Assembly (NCBI RefSeq): GCF_916618885.1
Contig: NZ_CAKAKH010000001.1
Coordinates: forward strand, 744,001 to 808,000
Origin: Marinilactibacillus sp. Marseille-P9653
GTDB taxonomy: Bacteria > Bacillota > Bacilli > Lactobacillales > Carnobacteriaceae_A
Length of the DNA stretch: 64,000 nucleotides
Direction of reading: 5' to 3'
Translations under genes and position numbers: made by a program
The notes under the pieces: generated by a model
Told to the model about the DNA's origin: nothing
Seen by the model: the letters and a program-made list of their open reading frames with translations, nothing else
The model's database searches: none
Shown: one piece after another, positions 33,544 to 42,701 of the stretch
How the letters are laid out: every line of letters starts with the position of its first letter
Position numbering within the stretch: position 1 is the first letter of the stretch

Positions 33544-33927
33544 ATGGCTAAAAAAGCATTGCATACGTGTGTCAGAGTCAAGGATCTTGATAAATCAGTC
33601 GATTTTTATACAAATGTACTAGGAATGGAAATCACTAAAAAGTTAGATTATCCAGACGATAAATTCACATTGGTTTATCTTGCACTACCTGGGGACGCTT
33701 ACGAAGTAGAACTAACATATAACTATGATCAAGAACAACCTTATGAAATTGGAAATGGTTATGGTCATATAGCCATTAGTGTGGATGATTTACAAGCTAC
33801 ACATGAAGAATATAGTAAAACAGATTACGAAGTAACTGGACTTAAAGGATTATCTGACGGAGCAGCTAACTACTTCTTTATCAAAGATCCAGATGGTTAC
33901 AAAATTGAAGTTATTCAAGATAAATAA
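33544..33927 (+). CDS. gloA: Lactoylglutathione lyase-like protein (glyoxalase I)
   Basis: 127 residues, close to the normal length of bacterial glyoxalase I. It has THCVRVKDLDKSVDFYTNVLGM-type start (residues 6-28; here His7 follows a Leu), YEVELTYN, GHIAISVDD and KIEVIQ, which supply the His/Glu/His/Glu metal ligands. The enzyme isomerises the methylglyoxal-glutathione adduct to lactoylglutathione. A glutathione reductase gene at 21216 supports glutathione use. AGGAGGAATC precedes the ATG. Confidence 0.85.
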   Translation: MAKKALHTCVRVKDLDKSVDFYTNVLGMEITKKLDYPDDKFTLVYLALPGDAYEVELTYNYDQEQPYEIGNGYGHIAISVDDLQATHEEYSKTDYEVTGLKGLSDGAANYFFIKDPDGYKIEVIQDK

Positions 33928-33952
33928 TCATTCAATTAAATAGCTTTATAAT

Positions 33953-33985
33953 GTAAGCTCGAGAATTTTTCTCGGGCTTACTTTC
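33953..33985 (+). terminator. Terminator after the glyoxalase gene
   Basis: GTAAGCTCGAGA (33953-33964) pairs with TCTCGGGCTTAC (33970-33981) with one G-T; the T run after it is weak. Confidence 0.6.
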
Positions 33986-34009
33986 ATACTTAGAATAGGG
34001 GAGAAAGAC

Positions 34010-35629
34010 ATGACGATTCCAGAATTTGATGCAGGCGTATTTAATTATGCGTCTAGAAGAGAACTTGTATACGGGAAAAAAGGGATGGTGGCTACTTCAC
34101 ATCCGTTAGCTTCTCAAGCTGGTCTAGAAATCTTAAAAAAAGGAGGAAATGCGATCGATGCGGTAATCGCAGCCGCTGCAGCGTTAACAGTAGTAGAACC
34201 AGGATCGAATGGTATAGGGGGAGATAGCTTTTCGATCTTGTGGAAAGATGGAGAACTGCACGGATTAAATGCCAGCGGACACTCTCCCAAACAACTAACA
34301 AGAGACAATCTGATAGAAAAAGGGCATCAGGAGATTCCTACACATGGAATCGATCCAATCACCGTACCAGGAGTACCAGCAGGATGGGTAGAATTAAACA
34401 AGAAACACGGAAAGTTGCCTTTGAAAGAAATCCTAGAACCTGCCGCTAAGATTGCAGAAGAGGGATTTCCTGTTTCAAATGTTGTTTCAAATGCGTGGAA
34501 AAGGACCTTTAACATTTTAAAGAAAAAACTGGAACAATTTCCAGAATTAGAGACTTGGTTTGAAACGTTTGCTCCCGAAGGTCATCCGATTGAGCCAGGA
34601 GAAATCTGGGCGTCTAAAGGGCATGCTAGAACATTGCGATTGATTGGAGAAACAGATGGAGAAGCTTTCTATAATGGGGAAATAGCAGAAGCAATCGATC
34701 GTACTTCAGAAAAATATCAGGGATTGATCAGAAAAGAAGATTTAAAGGAGTATAAACCCGAATGGATAGCGCCTATTTCAACAAATTATAAAGGGTACGA
34801 TATCTGGGAAATGCCACCAAACGGACAAGGAATCATTGCCTTAATGGCCTTATCCATACTAGAAAACCTTGAATTGAAAGGAAAAGATGATCCTGAAACG
34901 ATTCATAAACAAATCGAAGCTGTAAAACTGGCATTCAGTGATGGTCAGGCGACCATAACGGACTTAAAGCATATGAATGAGACCGTTGATAAATTGTTGT
35001 CTAAAGACTACGCTAAGTCAAGAGCTGCATTGGTACAAAAAGAAGCGCTAGATCCAAAACCGGGTATTCGCGATTATTCAGGAACTGTCTATCTAGCGGC
35101 AGCGGATGAAGAAGGCAATATGATTTCTTATATTCAAAGTAATTATATGGGGTTTGGCTCCGGTGTTGTAGTGCCAGAATATGGCTTGAGTCTGCAAAAT
35201 AGAGGGTGTGGATTTACAATGGAAGAAGGACATCCAAACATTGTCGGTCCAAACAAGAAACCTTTCCACACGATTATCCCCGGTTTTATTACAAAAGGAG
35301 ATCAGCCAGTCGGACCGTTTGGGATTATGGGAGGACAAATGCAGCCACAAGCTCATCTACAAGTCATCAGCTCAATGATAGATTTTCATCTGAATCCGCA
35401 AAATGCACTTGATGCCCCAAGGTGGCACTGGGATGAAGGGAAAAAAGTCTCGATTGAACCAGAAATGCCGTTAAGCGTTATTGAAGATTTAATCAAAAGA
35501 GGACACGAAGTTACGATCGTACCTGGAAAAGGTTTGTTTGGTAGAGGCGAAGTGATTTTAAGAAATCAAAACGGTGTGCTGATTGGTGGAACAGAGCCAA
35601 GAGCTGATGGATACATTGCAACTTGGTAA
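34010..35629 (+). CDS. Gamma-glutamyltransferase family protein (YwrD-like, cytoplasmic)
   Basis: 539 residues. The precursor fold is visible: large-subunit motifs KGGNAIDAVIAAAAAL and GSNGIGGDSF, then the autocleavage site YSGT with the nucleophile Thr at about 359, followed by VYLAAADEEGN and NRGCGF. There is no signal peptide, unlike secreted GGT enzymes, so it resembles the cytoplasmic YwrD group. Family members hydrolyse or transfer gamma-glutamyl groups, for example from glutathione. The true substrate is uncertain. Confidence 0.85.
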   Translation: MTIPEFDAGVFNYASRRELVYGKKGMVATSHPLASQAGLEILKKGGNAIDAVIAAAAALTVVEPGSNGIGGDSFSILWKDGELHGLNASGHSPKQLTRDNLIEKGHQEIPTHGIDPITVPGVPAGWVELNKKHGKLPLKEILEPAAKIAEEGFPVSNVVSNAWKRTFNILKKKLEQFPELETWFETFAPEGHPIEPGEIWASKGHARTLRLIGETDGEAFYNGEIAEAIDRTSEKYQGLIRKEDLKEYKPEWIAPISTNYKGYDIWEMPPNGQGIIALMALSILENLELKGKDDPETIHKQIEAVKLAFSDGQATITDLKHMNETVDKLLSKDYAKSRAALVQKEALDPKPGIRDYSGTVYLAAADEEGNMISYIQSNYMGFGSGVVVPEYGLSLQNRGCGFTMEEGHPNIVGPNKKPFHTIIPGFITKGDQPVGPFGIMGGQMQPQAHLQVISSMIDFHLNPQNALDAPRWHWDEGKKVSIEPEMPLSVIEDLIKRGHEVTIVPGKGLFGRGEVILRNQNGVLIGGTEPRADGYIATW

Positions 35630-35730
35630 ACTTATCAAATAGTTCAAAAACAGATATTTCGAAAAAAATAGAAGCATGGTATAATTTAGAAAGCACTTTC
35701 ATTTAAATAGGTAGTTTTAGGAGGGGTAAT

Positions 35731-36615
35731 ATGAGCTTACTGGCTTTCGATATAGGCGGAACCTCAGTTAAGTACGCTATTTGGGATGAGGATCGTTTGA
35801 AAGAGAAAGGAAGCTTTTTGACCCCTGAAAGTTGGGAAGAGTTAAAAAGTCAATTACTTCACGTAAAGGAAAAGTTTGAAATAAACTATATTCTATCAGG
35901 TGTTGCTTTTTCAGCACCTGGAGCCATCAATCAAATAGAAAGACAGATTGAAGGTGTAAGTGAAGTGCCTTATATCCATTTTTTTCCAATTTATGATGAG
36001 TTGGAAAAAGTGTTTGGCTTACCTGTTTCTTTTGAAAATGATGCGAATAGTGCAGGTTTAGCAGAAATTTGGAGAGGTGCTGCTACGGATAAAAGCAATG
36101 TACTCTTTGTCGTGTTGGGCACCGGCATAGGAGGAGCGATCATTGTAGATGGTGAAATCCAGCACGGACACCATCAGCTAGGCGGAGAGTTTGGATTTAT
36201 GCTGTTGGATGGAGAGAGAACATTCAGTGAGCTTGGGACAGCCGTTGCAATGGCTAGAAGATATGCTAAGCGGATGAATATCCCGACGAACAAAGTAAGT
36301 GGGGAAGAAGTCTTTCAGTTAGCAGAAAAAGGAGATACTATCGCTCAAGAAGAAGTCCAGAAATTTTTTCATTACTTGGTTAGAGGATTATATAATTTAG
36401 CTTATTCCTTTGATCCAGAAGTTTTATTATTAGGCGGGGGTGTATCCAACAAACCGGATCTTATTGAAAAAATCAATGAAGAAATGGATGCTCTATTTTC
36501 AAGGTTGAGAGTACCACCTTACAGACCAGTAGTTGAATTGTGTCACTTTAAGAATGATGCGAATCTGATTGGTGCTATCTATAATTTTATGCAAAAACAT
36601 GAAATGATAGACTGA
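35731..36615 (+). CDS. ROK family protein, sugar-kinase type, lacking the zinc motif
   Basis: 294 residues. Phosphate-binding DIGGTSVKYA (6-15) begins the N-terminal ASKHA fold. ENDANSAG (about 106-113) holds the catalytic Asp, and VVLGTGIGGAIIVDG marks the second phosphate loop. The usual ROK zinc motif CxCGxxGC after GGEFG is absent; that place reads DGERTFSELGT. It has no DNA-binding domain, so it is a kinase-type ROK protein, probably phosphorylating a hexose or amino sugar. Substrate unknown. GGAGGGG precedes the ATG. Confidence 0.85.
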   Translation: MSLLAFDIGGTSVKYAIWDEDRLKEKGSFLTPESWEELKSQLLHVKEKFEINYILSGVAFSAPGAINQIERQIEGVSEVPYIHFFPIYDELEKVFGLPVSFENDANSAGLAEIWRGAATDKSNVLFVVLGTGIGGAIIVDGEIQHGHHQLGGEFGFMLLDGERTFSELGTAVAMARRYAKRMNIPTNKVSGEEVFQLAEKGDTIAQEEVQKFFHYLVRGLYNLAYSFDPEVLLLGGGVSNKPDLIEKINEEMDALFSRLRVPPYRPVVELCHFKNDANLIGAIYNFMQKHEMID

Positions 36616-36703
36616 ACTAAATCAGGCGGATGATTTTAAAATCTTTAGTTTTTGATTGAGTAGAGTCGATGGTCAATTATAGATGAGAAACGAGGACAAG
36701 TAG

Positions 36704-37339
36704 ATGAAGATCAAACCACAAGATAAAATTCTATTTATTGGAGATAGCATCACGGATGTAGATAGAGATCGGTCTAATCCTAATGATTTAGGAAAAGGCT
36801 ATCCGCTAATGGTTGCTGCTGAGTTGCAGGCGGGGCTGCCAGAAGAAAAACTGACTTTTTATAATAAAGGGATTGCTGGTGATAAAGTGGTTGATTTAAA
36901 GGCAAGGTGGGAAGAAGATTGTCTGGATCTAAATCCAGACATCGTATCTATTCTTGTAGGTATAAATGATTCCTCACACCAATTGAATTTAAATCAGCGT
37001 ATGGATCAGAATGCAATCGAGCAATTTGAAGAGGATTACAGATTTTTACTAAAGTCGCTTATTCAAAGAACGGATGCCAGAATTGTATTAATAGAACCTT
37101 TTGTCCTTCCATATCCGAAAGAAAGAATAGAATTAAGAGAAGACTTGGATCAAAGAATTCAAATCGTCAGAAAAATGGCGCGTGAGTATCAGACGGATTT
37201 AATTCCTCTAGACGGCTTGTTCAGCGCGCAAGGCGTTAAGTACGGATACCCATACTATACAGGTGAAGATGGGATTCATCCTACCGTTGCAGGTCACGGT
37301 CTTATCAAAGAAGCATGGATAAATCAGATTGAATTTTAA
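36704..37339 (+). CDS. SGNH/GDSL-type hydrolase
   Basis: 211 residues. Block I IGDSIT (12-17) has the nucleophile Ser, GIAGDK fits block II, GINDS block III, and DGIHPTVAGH near the C-terminus supplies the catalytic Asp and His. No signal peptide, so cytoplasmic. Members deacylate lipids, carbohydrates or other esters. It lies 88 bases after the ROK gene without a terminator, so the two may act on the same sugar compound; this is inference. Confidence 0.87.
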   Translation: MKIKPQDKILFIGDSITDVDRDRSNPNDLGKGYPLMVAAELQAGLPEEKLTFYNKGIAGDKVVDLKARWEEDCLDLNPDIVSILVGINDSSHQLNLNQRMDQNAIEQFEEDYRFLLKSLIQRTDARIVLIEPFVLPYPKERIELREDLDQRIQIVRKMAREYQTDLIPLDGLFSAQGVKYGYPYYTGEDGIHPTVAGHGLIKEAWINQIEF

Positions 37340-37345
37340 AAAATA

Positions 37346-37374
37346 TTGTACTATCTGTTTTGGTGTGCTATAGT
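37346..37374 (+). promoter_or_regulatory. Extended -10 promoter of an orphan RNA
   Basis: TTGTAC (37346-37351), 17-base spacer, TATAGT (37369-37374) with TGC directly before it (extended -10). It lies just after the SGNH hydrolase stop and is followed by no reading frame on the plus strand. Confidence 0.75.
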
Positions 37375-37380
37375 TAGTCC

Positions 37381-37549
37381 ATGCGATGAGTCGATTAGTC
37401 CACATTTGTGGACTGTCAAGCACGATACATGTGCATTGCACACAACAGGAAGTTGGTATCGGAAGTCACTGGTGCTGTGAACATCATACTTCACTTTAGT
37501 TTGACTAAAGTTGCTGAAAAAAGCTAGGATGAAAATCCTAGCTTTTTTT
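37381..37549 (+). ncRNA. Unassigned structured RNA of about 170 nt
   Basis: A strong promoter (37346-37374) and a strong terminator (AGCTAGGAT 37522-37530, loop GAAA, ATCCTAGCT 37535-37543, seven T) define the unit. Inside are three further hairpins: AGTCCACA/TGTGGACT (37397-37414), a TGTGC/GCACA hairpin near 37430-37442, and ACTTTAG/CTAAAGT (37493-37511). No open reading frame with a ribosome site is present, and the gene on the right points the other way, so this is not a leader. It does not match SRP RNA, tmRNA, RNase P RNA or 6S RNA as I know them. Confidence 0.65.
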
Positions 37550-37576
37550 GTGCGAAATAAGTGGTTTTAGACAAAC

Positions 37577-37611
37577 AAAAAGCGAAACGAATAACATTCG
37601 TTCCACTTTTT
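37577..37611 (-). terminator. Terminator of the malate operon
   Basis: On the minus strand AAGTGGAACGAAT pairs with ATTCGTTTCGCTT using G-U pairs, followed by five T. On the plus strand the same places would be mismatches, so it serves the minus-strand gene ending at 37653. Confidence 0.75.
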
Positions 37612-37652
37612 ATCGTTAGACTATTTTTAAATTAAAAGAGTTATTTTGAATA

Positions 37653-38801
37653 TTATTTTGCGTTTTTAACACTGTTTGCAACGATATCTGAAACACCCTC
37701 AGTAAAGACGTTAGGAAGAATATTGTCTACTGTTAATTCATCATCTGGAATAACACTGGCAATTCCTTGAGCAGCAGCAATTTGCATATCATCTGTGATA
37801 TCTGTTGCACGAGCATCCAATGCACCACGGAAAATTCCCGGGAAAGCTAAAACATTATTGATTTGGTTAGGGAAGTCACTTCTACCAGTACCTACGATGA
37901 AGGCCCCACCATCTTTTGCGTCTTGAGGATTGATTTCTGGCTCTGGATTAGCCATTGCGAAGATAACCGGTTTGTCATTCATATCAGCGATCCATTCTTT
38001 TTTCAAAACGTTAGGAGCAGAAACACCAACGAAAATATCCGCACCTTTCAATGCAGTGTGCAGATCACCATGTATATTTGTTTTGTTTGTTACTTTAGCA
38101 ATTTCTTTATGACGATCTTCAAGGTTTGGATCTTTTGAAGAAATGATACCTGTTTTGTCGACTAGTAACACATCTGTGACACCAGCAGAAAGAAGACGTT
38201 TTGAGATGGCGATTCCTGCAGCTCCACCACCGTTGACAACGATTCTTACATCTTCAATATTTTTTTCGCTTAATTTCAAAGCGTTATATACTGCTGCTAG
38301 AACAATAATCGCTGTACCGTGTTGATCATCGTGGAATACTGGGATGTTTAGGGATTCTTTCAAACGACGCTCGATTTCAAAGCAACGTGGTGCACTGATA
38401 TCTTCTAAGTTAATCCCACCAAATGAAGGGGCAATCGCTTGTACATGTGAGATGATTTCTTCGACATCTTGTGTATCAAGAGAGATAGGTACAGCATCAA
38501 CATTAGCAAAGCGTTTGAACAAAGCAGCTTTTCCTTCCATAACGGGAATAGCTGCTTCCGGTCCAATGTTTCCTAATCCTAAAACAGCCGATCCGTCAGT
38601 CACAACGGCTACTAGGTTTTTCTTAGAAGTATATGTGTAAACATCTTCTTTGTTTTCAGCGATAGCAGAACTTACAGCAGCAACACCCGGTGTATAAGCA
38701 ATAGCTAGATCTTCCATTGATTCGATGGAAACTTTTGAATTTACTTCAATTTTTCCACCTTTTTCTTTACTGATTTTTAGAGCTTCTTCTTTGACATTCA
38801 T
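37653..38801 (-). CDS. maeE: Malic enzyme (oxaloacetate-decarboxylating type)
   Basis: 382 residues, the short bacterial form. AIAYTPGVAAVS at about 32-43 has the catalytic Tyr, VVTDGSAVLGLGNIGP holds the conserved region around the general base Lys-containing module (GKAALFKRFA). FHDDQHGTA is the metal-binding motif, and VVNGGGAAGIAI is the NAD(P) Rossmann loop. It converts malate to pyruvate and CO2 in the cytoplasm. It is the second gene after the transporter, 50 bases apart, in an operon divergent from the two-component genes, matching the mae locus of Lactobacillus and Streptococcus. Confidence 0.92.
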   Translation of the reverse strand: MNVKEEALKISKEKGGKIEVNSKVSIESMEDLAIAYTPGVAAVSSAIAENKEDVYTYTSKKNLVAVVTDGSAVLGLGNIGPEAAIPVMEGKAALFKRFANVDAVPISLDTQDVEEIISHVQAIAPSFGGINLEDISAPRCFEIERRLKESLNIPVFHDDQHGTAIIVLAAVYNALKLSEKNIEDVRIVVNGGGAAGIAISKRLLSAGVTDVLLVDKTGIISSKDPNLEDRHKEIAKVTNKTNIHGDLHTALKGADIFVGVSAPNVLKKEWIADMNDKPVIFAMANPEPEINPQDAKDGGAFIVGTGRSDFPNQINNVLAFPGIFRGALDARATDITDDMQIAAAQGIASVIPDDELTVDNILPNVFTEGVSDIVANSVKNAK

Positions 38802-38851
38802 TGTATACAGTTCTCCTTTATAAATCTTTTTTTAAATTTTTATACCGTGTA

Positions 38852-40186
38852 TTAGAAAATAAATCGTAGAAGCGAAATCATAAAAGTGATTGTGATGGCT
38901 CCACCGATTCGAGTCGCAACTTGTGCAAAAGGCATCATTTCTTGACGATTTGCAGTAGATAGAATGGCTACATTACCAGTGCCGCCCATAGAGGCTTGAT
39001 TCAATGAAATAATCGCCGATTCTATAGGATAAAGATGGACATAATTGGCTAGGAAAAATCCAGTTGCTCCTAAAGTGAGGACAGTAACGAGTATGATCAA
39101 TACATACTGCCAAGACATGATTTTCAAAACATCTTCAAGTGACAGATAAATGATACCAAGTCCAACCATTAGTGGATAAGTGAAATTGGCCGATATCAAT
39201 TTATTTAGTTGAAGTACCCCAGATTCCAGACTTGATGGTAGCACGCTGAAATACTTAAGCAATGTTGAAGCAAAGATAATGATAACAGCTGCAGGTAAAC
39301 CTATCAAAGTAGCTGCCATGGTGCCGCCAATATATAAAGTCGTAACCAGGAAGAACCCTGCTCCAATAATACCAAAACTAATCGGTATAGAAACTTTTTT
39401 ATCGTCTGAATCCAACTCAAGACCTTTACCGGCTTTAATGAGCGTACCATTTCCGTTTAACTCAGGTTTCTTTTCACCAAGACGATTGATCAAAGCCGCT
39501 ATGATAATAGCAAAAAAGTTACCGATGATGGTCGCTGGTGCTAGAGTTGCTACGACTTCGCCGTAAGGGATACTAGTAATATGACTATATCCTAAGGCTA
39601 AAGGGAGTATACCACCGCCAATCCCACCTGCCAAAGTAGGTCCAACTATATAGAACAAAGTGTGCTGGAATCCTAACCCAAGTATCCAGCCTAATGTTGA
39701 AGGAATGAGTACAGCGAGAACAAATCCGACAATCATGGGAATGACCATGCGAGCAAATCCGTTAATTAGTACTTTGGTATTCATACCTAAAATACTACCA
39801 GTAATGAGAGAAAAAACGTAGATATCTAAAAAATCTGCATCGCTCATCAGAAACTCGACTGAATTAAGGGCATTATCAGGGATTAGATGAAATAAAACAA
39901 AGATGGCTGGAATCAACATGGATAAGATTGTCGCTCCGCCTAATTTATTTAAGATTGGAATAGTGCTACCAATTTTGCCTAATGACCAACCTAATACGAG
40001 AAGGACACCCATCCCACCCATAACATCAGTAGGTAGTTCATCCATATATACGGCTATTATAATAATAACTGAAGCGATTAAGAAATACGGTAAGGACAAG
40101 GGTCCGACTTTAATTTCATTTAGGCGACCTAGAAAAGACAAACGACCCGTTGAATTCTTCTGGATTTCTTTTGAATGGTTAAACAA
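38852..40186 (-). CDS. maeP: 2-hydroxycarboxylate transporter, malate type
   Basis: 444 residues, about 11 membrane segments. The two family signature loops are present: PTLAGGIGGGILPL (around 183-196) and SLNQASMGGTGNVAILS (around 398-414), each a GGxG re-entrant motif. This family includes MaeP, CitS and MleP-type carriers. The neighbouring malic enzyme indicates malate as the substrate, probably in symport with Na+ or H+. First gene of the operon; the 151-base gap to the divergent kinase gene should hold the regulatory sites. Confidence 0.9.
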   Translation of the reverse strand: MFNHSKEIQKNSTGRLSFLGRLNEIKVGPLSLPYFLIASVIIIIAVYMDELPTDVMGGMGVLLVLGWSLGKIGSTIPILNKLGGATILSMLIPAIFVLFHLIPDNALNSVEFLMSDADFLDIYVFSLITGSILGMNTKVLINGFARMVIPMIVGFVLAVLIPSTLGWILGLGFQHTLFYIVGPTLAGGIGGGILPLALGYSHITSIPYGEVVATLAPATIIGNFFAIIIAALINRLGEKKPELNGNGTLIKAGKGLELDSDDKKVSIPISFGIIGAGFFLVTTLYIGGTMAATLIGLPAAVIIIFASTLLKYFSVLPSSLESGVLQLNKLISANFTYPLMVGLGIIYLSLEDVLKIMSWQYVLIILVTVLTLGATGFFLANYVHLYPIESAIISLNQASMGGTGNVAILSTANRQEMMPFAQVATRIGGAITITFMISLLRFIF

Positions 40187-40210
40187 CTTTTTACCTCCTA
40201 TTCAATGCGT

Positions 40211-40267
40211 TTATTCAAATGCATATATATCCTAATCCTAAAACAGATCGATTTCTAGATTATTAAA
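40211..40267. promoter_or_regulatory. Candidate MaeR-type binding sites between divergent mae units
   Basis: TTATTCAA (40211-40218) and TTATTAAA (40260-40267) resemble the direct repeats TTATT(A/T)AA that I recall as MaeR targets in Lactobacillus casei. They lie between maeP and the kinase gene. AT-rich context makes chance matches likely. Confidence 0.35.
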
Positions 40268-40337
40268 CTAATTTAAGTGTAATTGAAATAAGTTAAGGGA
40301 TAGTCTATTCTATCTGATACATTGTAAGAAAGGTAAG

Positions 40338-41864
40338 GTGATTAAAGTCGCTAAACAATGGAGAAAACAGCGATTGCTGTATAGATTGATGTTCATGATT
40401 TTAACAACGATAGTAATTACGGTTACTGTACTCTATTTTCTATTAAATCACCAATTATCTTCCTCAGCAAGGCAAGAGCAGGAAGAGAATTTGTTGAAGA
40501 TTGCTCGTCATGTAGCCAACGAAGCTAATGTGGAAAGTGCTGTGGAAACAAAACAAACAAGTGAGCAGCTACAAACATACAGTAACGAAATCAGTCAGGA
40601 ATTTGATTTGGATTATACAGTGATACTGACAATTGAAAGTATACGGCTAACACACCCCAATGAAAAGTTGATTAATCAGCCTTTTAAAGGAAACGATGAG
40701 CAACGTGTTTTTGAAGGGGAAGAATATGTATCAACGGCTAAAGGATCTTTAGGGCCCTCTATCAGAGCTTTTGTTCCGGTTTATAAAGACGGCAATGTCG
40801 TAGGAGCGGTCTCTTTAGGTATAACGATGCGGTCCTTCCAACAGACAATTCAAAATAGTAGTAGAGCTGCGTTATTAATCAGTAGTATTTTTGGTATCAT
40901 CGTATCATTCATCGTAGCCATTTCTTTGAAAAAACAATTAAATGATATGGAACCGCATGAAATTGTTGGCTTACTAAAAGAGCGAAATGCTATGATGGAG
41001 TATGCAAAAGATGCAATTATAGCAACGAATTTACAACAAGAAATCGTCTTAGCGAATCAAGAAGCTACAAAACGATTTATGCATGAAAATAAAACATTGT
41101 ATCAGTCTATCAGTGAAGTATTACCTTTTGCTAAAGATATCCAGGAAACGCTCGATCAGACTGAGCAAACCAATGAAACGATTTATAAATTTGAAGGCAA
41201 TCACTATGTTGTATCCATCGCACCCATATTGCTTCAAGGAAAAGTGATTGGGCATATATATAGTTTGAGAGATGCTACAGAATTGCATTTTTTATTAGAT
41301 CAATTGTATTCGACTTCTAATTATGCCCAAAGTTTACAATCACAGTCTCATGATTTCTTGAACAAATTACATGTCATTTACGGATTAACAGATTTAGAGG
41401 AATATGATGAATTGAAAAATTATTTAGCTAGTCTACTGGAACCTGAAGAAGAATTTACCAGACGAATGGCTTATTTGATTTATGAACCGATTATTGCTGG
41501 ATTTTTGATAGGAGAAAGACATAAGTTTTCCTTGAAGACTATTCCCTTCTCTGTAGAAATTCATCCTGATATACCAACGGCCGCGAATCCATCATGTACG
41601 AAAAAATGGATTCAGAAAGTGAAAGAAGTGAATTATCATATACTATTAAATCGTGCTGAAAAGGTCCATGTTGAACTAGGGTACCTTGATAAAGCGATTC
41701 TCACGACGTATCACATTAAAGGATTGGATAGCGAATTAGAAGAAATGGCTAAGTCATTGGATCAAGATGCTGTTCATATTTTAGTAGATCGGGGTTCATT
41801 AAAAGTTACATTCAAAACAGGGTATAGAATCAAGAAAAACTGGATGAAAAAGGAGGAATCTTAA
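40338..41864 (+). CDS. maeK: CitA/DcuS-type sensor kinase (MaeK-like) without recognisable ATP-binding domain
   Basis: 508 residues, GTG start after AAGGTAAG. Membrane segments at about 15-35 and 178-195 flank an extracellular PAS-like sensor domain; a cytoplasmic PAS domain follows (about 215-320). The phosphoacceptor helix reads QSHDFLNKLHVIYG with His338, as in CitA/DcuS. The last 130 residues should be the ATPase domain, but no N-box (NLIxNAxxA), no DxGxG and no G2 box is visible; instead there are sequences such as WIQKVKEVNYHILL. Immediately followed by the regulator gene. It is likely the malate sensor, but it may not autophosphorylate. Confidence 0.8.
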   Translation: MIKVAKQWRKQRLLYRLMFMILTTIVITVTVLYFLLNHQLSSSARQEQEENLLKIARHVANEANVESAVETKQTSEQLQTYSNEISQEFDLDYTVILTIESIRLTHPNEKLINQPFKGNDEQRVFEGEEYVSTAKGSLGPSIRAFVPVYKDGNVVGAVSLGITMRSFQQTIQNSSRAALLISSIFGIIVSFIVAISLKKQLNDMEPHEIVGLLKERNAMMEYAKDAIIATNLQQEIVLANQEATKRFMHENKTLYQSISEVLPFAKDIQETLDQTEQTNETIYKFEGNHYVVSIAPILLQGKVIGHIYSLRDATELHFLLDQLYSTSNYAQSLQSQSHDFLNKLHVIYGLTDLEEYDELKNYLASLLEPEEEFTRRMAYLIYEPIIAGFLIGERHKFSLKTIPFSVEIHPDIPTAANPSCTKKWIQKVKEVNYHILLNRAEKVHVELGYLDKAILTTYHIKGLDSELEEMAKSLDQDAVHILVDRGSLKVTFKTGYRIKKNWMKKEES

Positions 41865-42554
41865 ATGGTTTATTATATTGGGATTATTGAAGATGACCCA
41901 ATGGTTTCGTCAATCAATAAAAGATTTGTTTCTAGAGTAGAGGGGTTTGAAGTAGCTGCTGAACTGTCAACTGTCAAAGCGGCAGAAGAGTGCTTGATCA
42001 AAGGGAAAGTGGCTCTAGATCTTTTGCTCATTGATATCCATTTAAATGATGAATCTGGATTGGAGTTTGTGAAATGGCTAAGAGCGAATGAGTACTCTAC
42101 CGACTTCATTATGGTTACTGCAATGAGTGAAGAAAAAACTATTTCTCTATGTGCGCAGTACGGTGCAATAGATTACATTTTAAAACCATTTCGTTTCGAC
42201 AGATTTGAGAAAAGTCTGATTAAATTCAAGCAACAAGCAGAATGGCTTAAAGGAAAGCAGGCGATTACTCAAGAAGATATCGACCATTACTATTGGTTTG
42301 ATCATTTAGATTACACACAGGATTCTGATTCGATTGAAAAAGGATTATCCAAAGAAACATTAAATCTACTGATAGAGCTAATTGATCAATTTGAAGGATC
42401 GTTTACCATAGAAGAGCTTACAAAGAAATCTTCCTTATCGCATGTTTCAGTCAGGAAATATGTACGATATCTAGAGGCTAGTAATATACTTGAAGCGCAT
42501 AGTACTTACGGAACAGTGGGAAGACCCACAATGTCTTATGTGAAAATTATATAA
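41865..42554 (+). CDS. maeR: CitB/DpiA-type response regulator (MaeR-like)
   Basis: 229 residues. Receiver domain 1-125 with the acidic pocket IIEDDP (8-12), phospho-acceptor Asp57 in LLLIDIHLND, Thr in MVTAMSE and Lys in YILKPF, all intact. The C-terminal 100 residues carry a helix-turn-helix (IEELTKKSSLSHVSVRKYVRYLEASNILE) of the CitB/MaeR type. The ATG follows the kinase stop directly, with AAAAGGAGG inside the end of the kinase gene, so expression is coupled. Expected to activate maePE in response to malate, by analogy with L. casei MaeKR. Confidence 0.87.
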   Translation: MVYYIGIIEDDPMVSSINKRFVSRVEGFEVAAELSTVKAAEECLIKGKVALDLLLIDIHLNDESGLEFVKWLRANEYSTDFIMVTAMSEEKTISLCAQYGAIDYILKPFRFDRFEKSLIKFKQQAEWLKGKQAITQEDIDHYYWFDHLDYTQDSDSIEKGLSKETLNLLIELIDQFEGSFTIEELTKKSSLSHVSVRKYVRYLEASNILEAHSTYGTVGRPTMSYVKII

Positions 42555-42701
42555 AATAACAGTTGTTTAACATTCGTAATTATTTTGTTATTTATATGAA
42601 GTGCATCAGATTAATGTGAAATAAGAGTTTAAGTATAGGACACCACGTTACGATTATGATAATATAAGAGTTATCAATAATGGTAAAGGAGTATCCATAG
42701 T

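Noticed and set aside
37381-37549. 6S RNA, SRP RNA or tmRNA
   Set aside because: No central-bubble rod, no SRP apical motif and no tRNA-like ends were found; separate small hairpins are seen instead.
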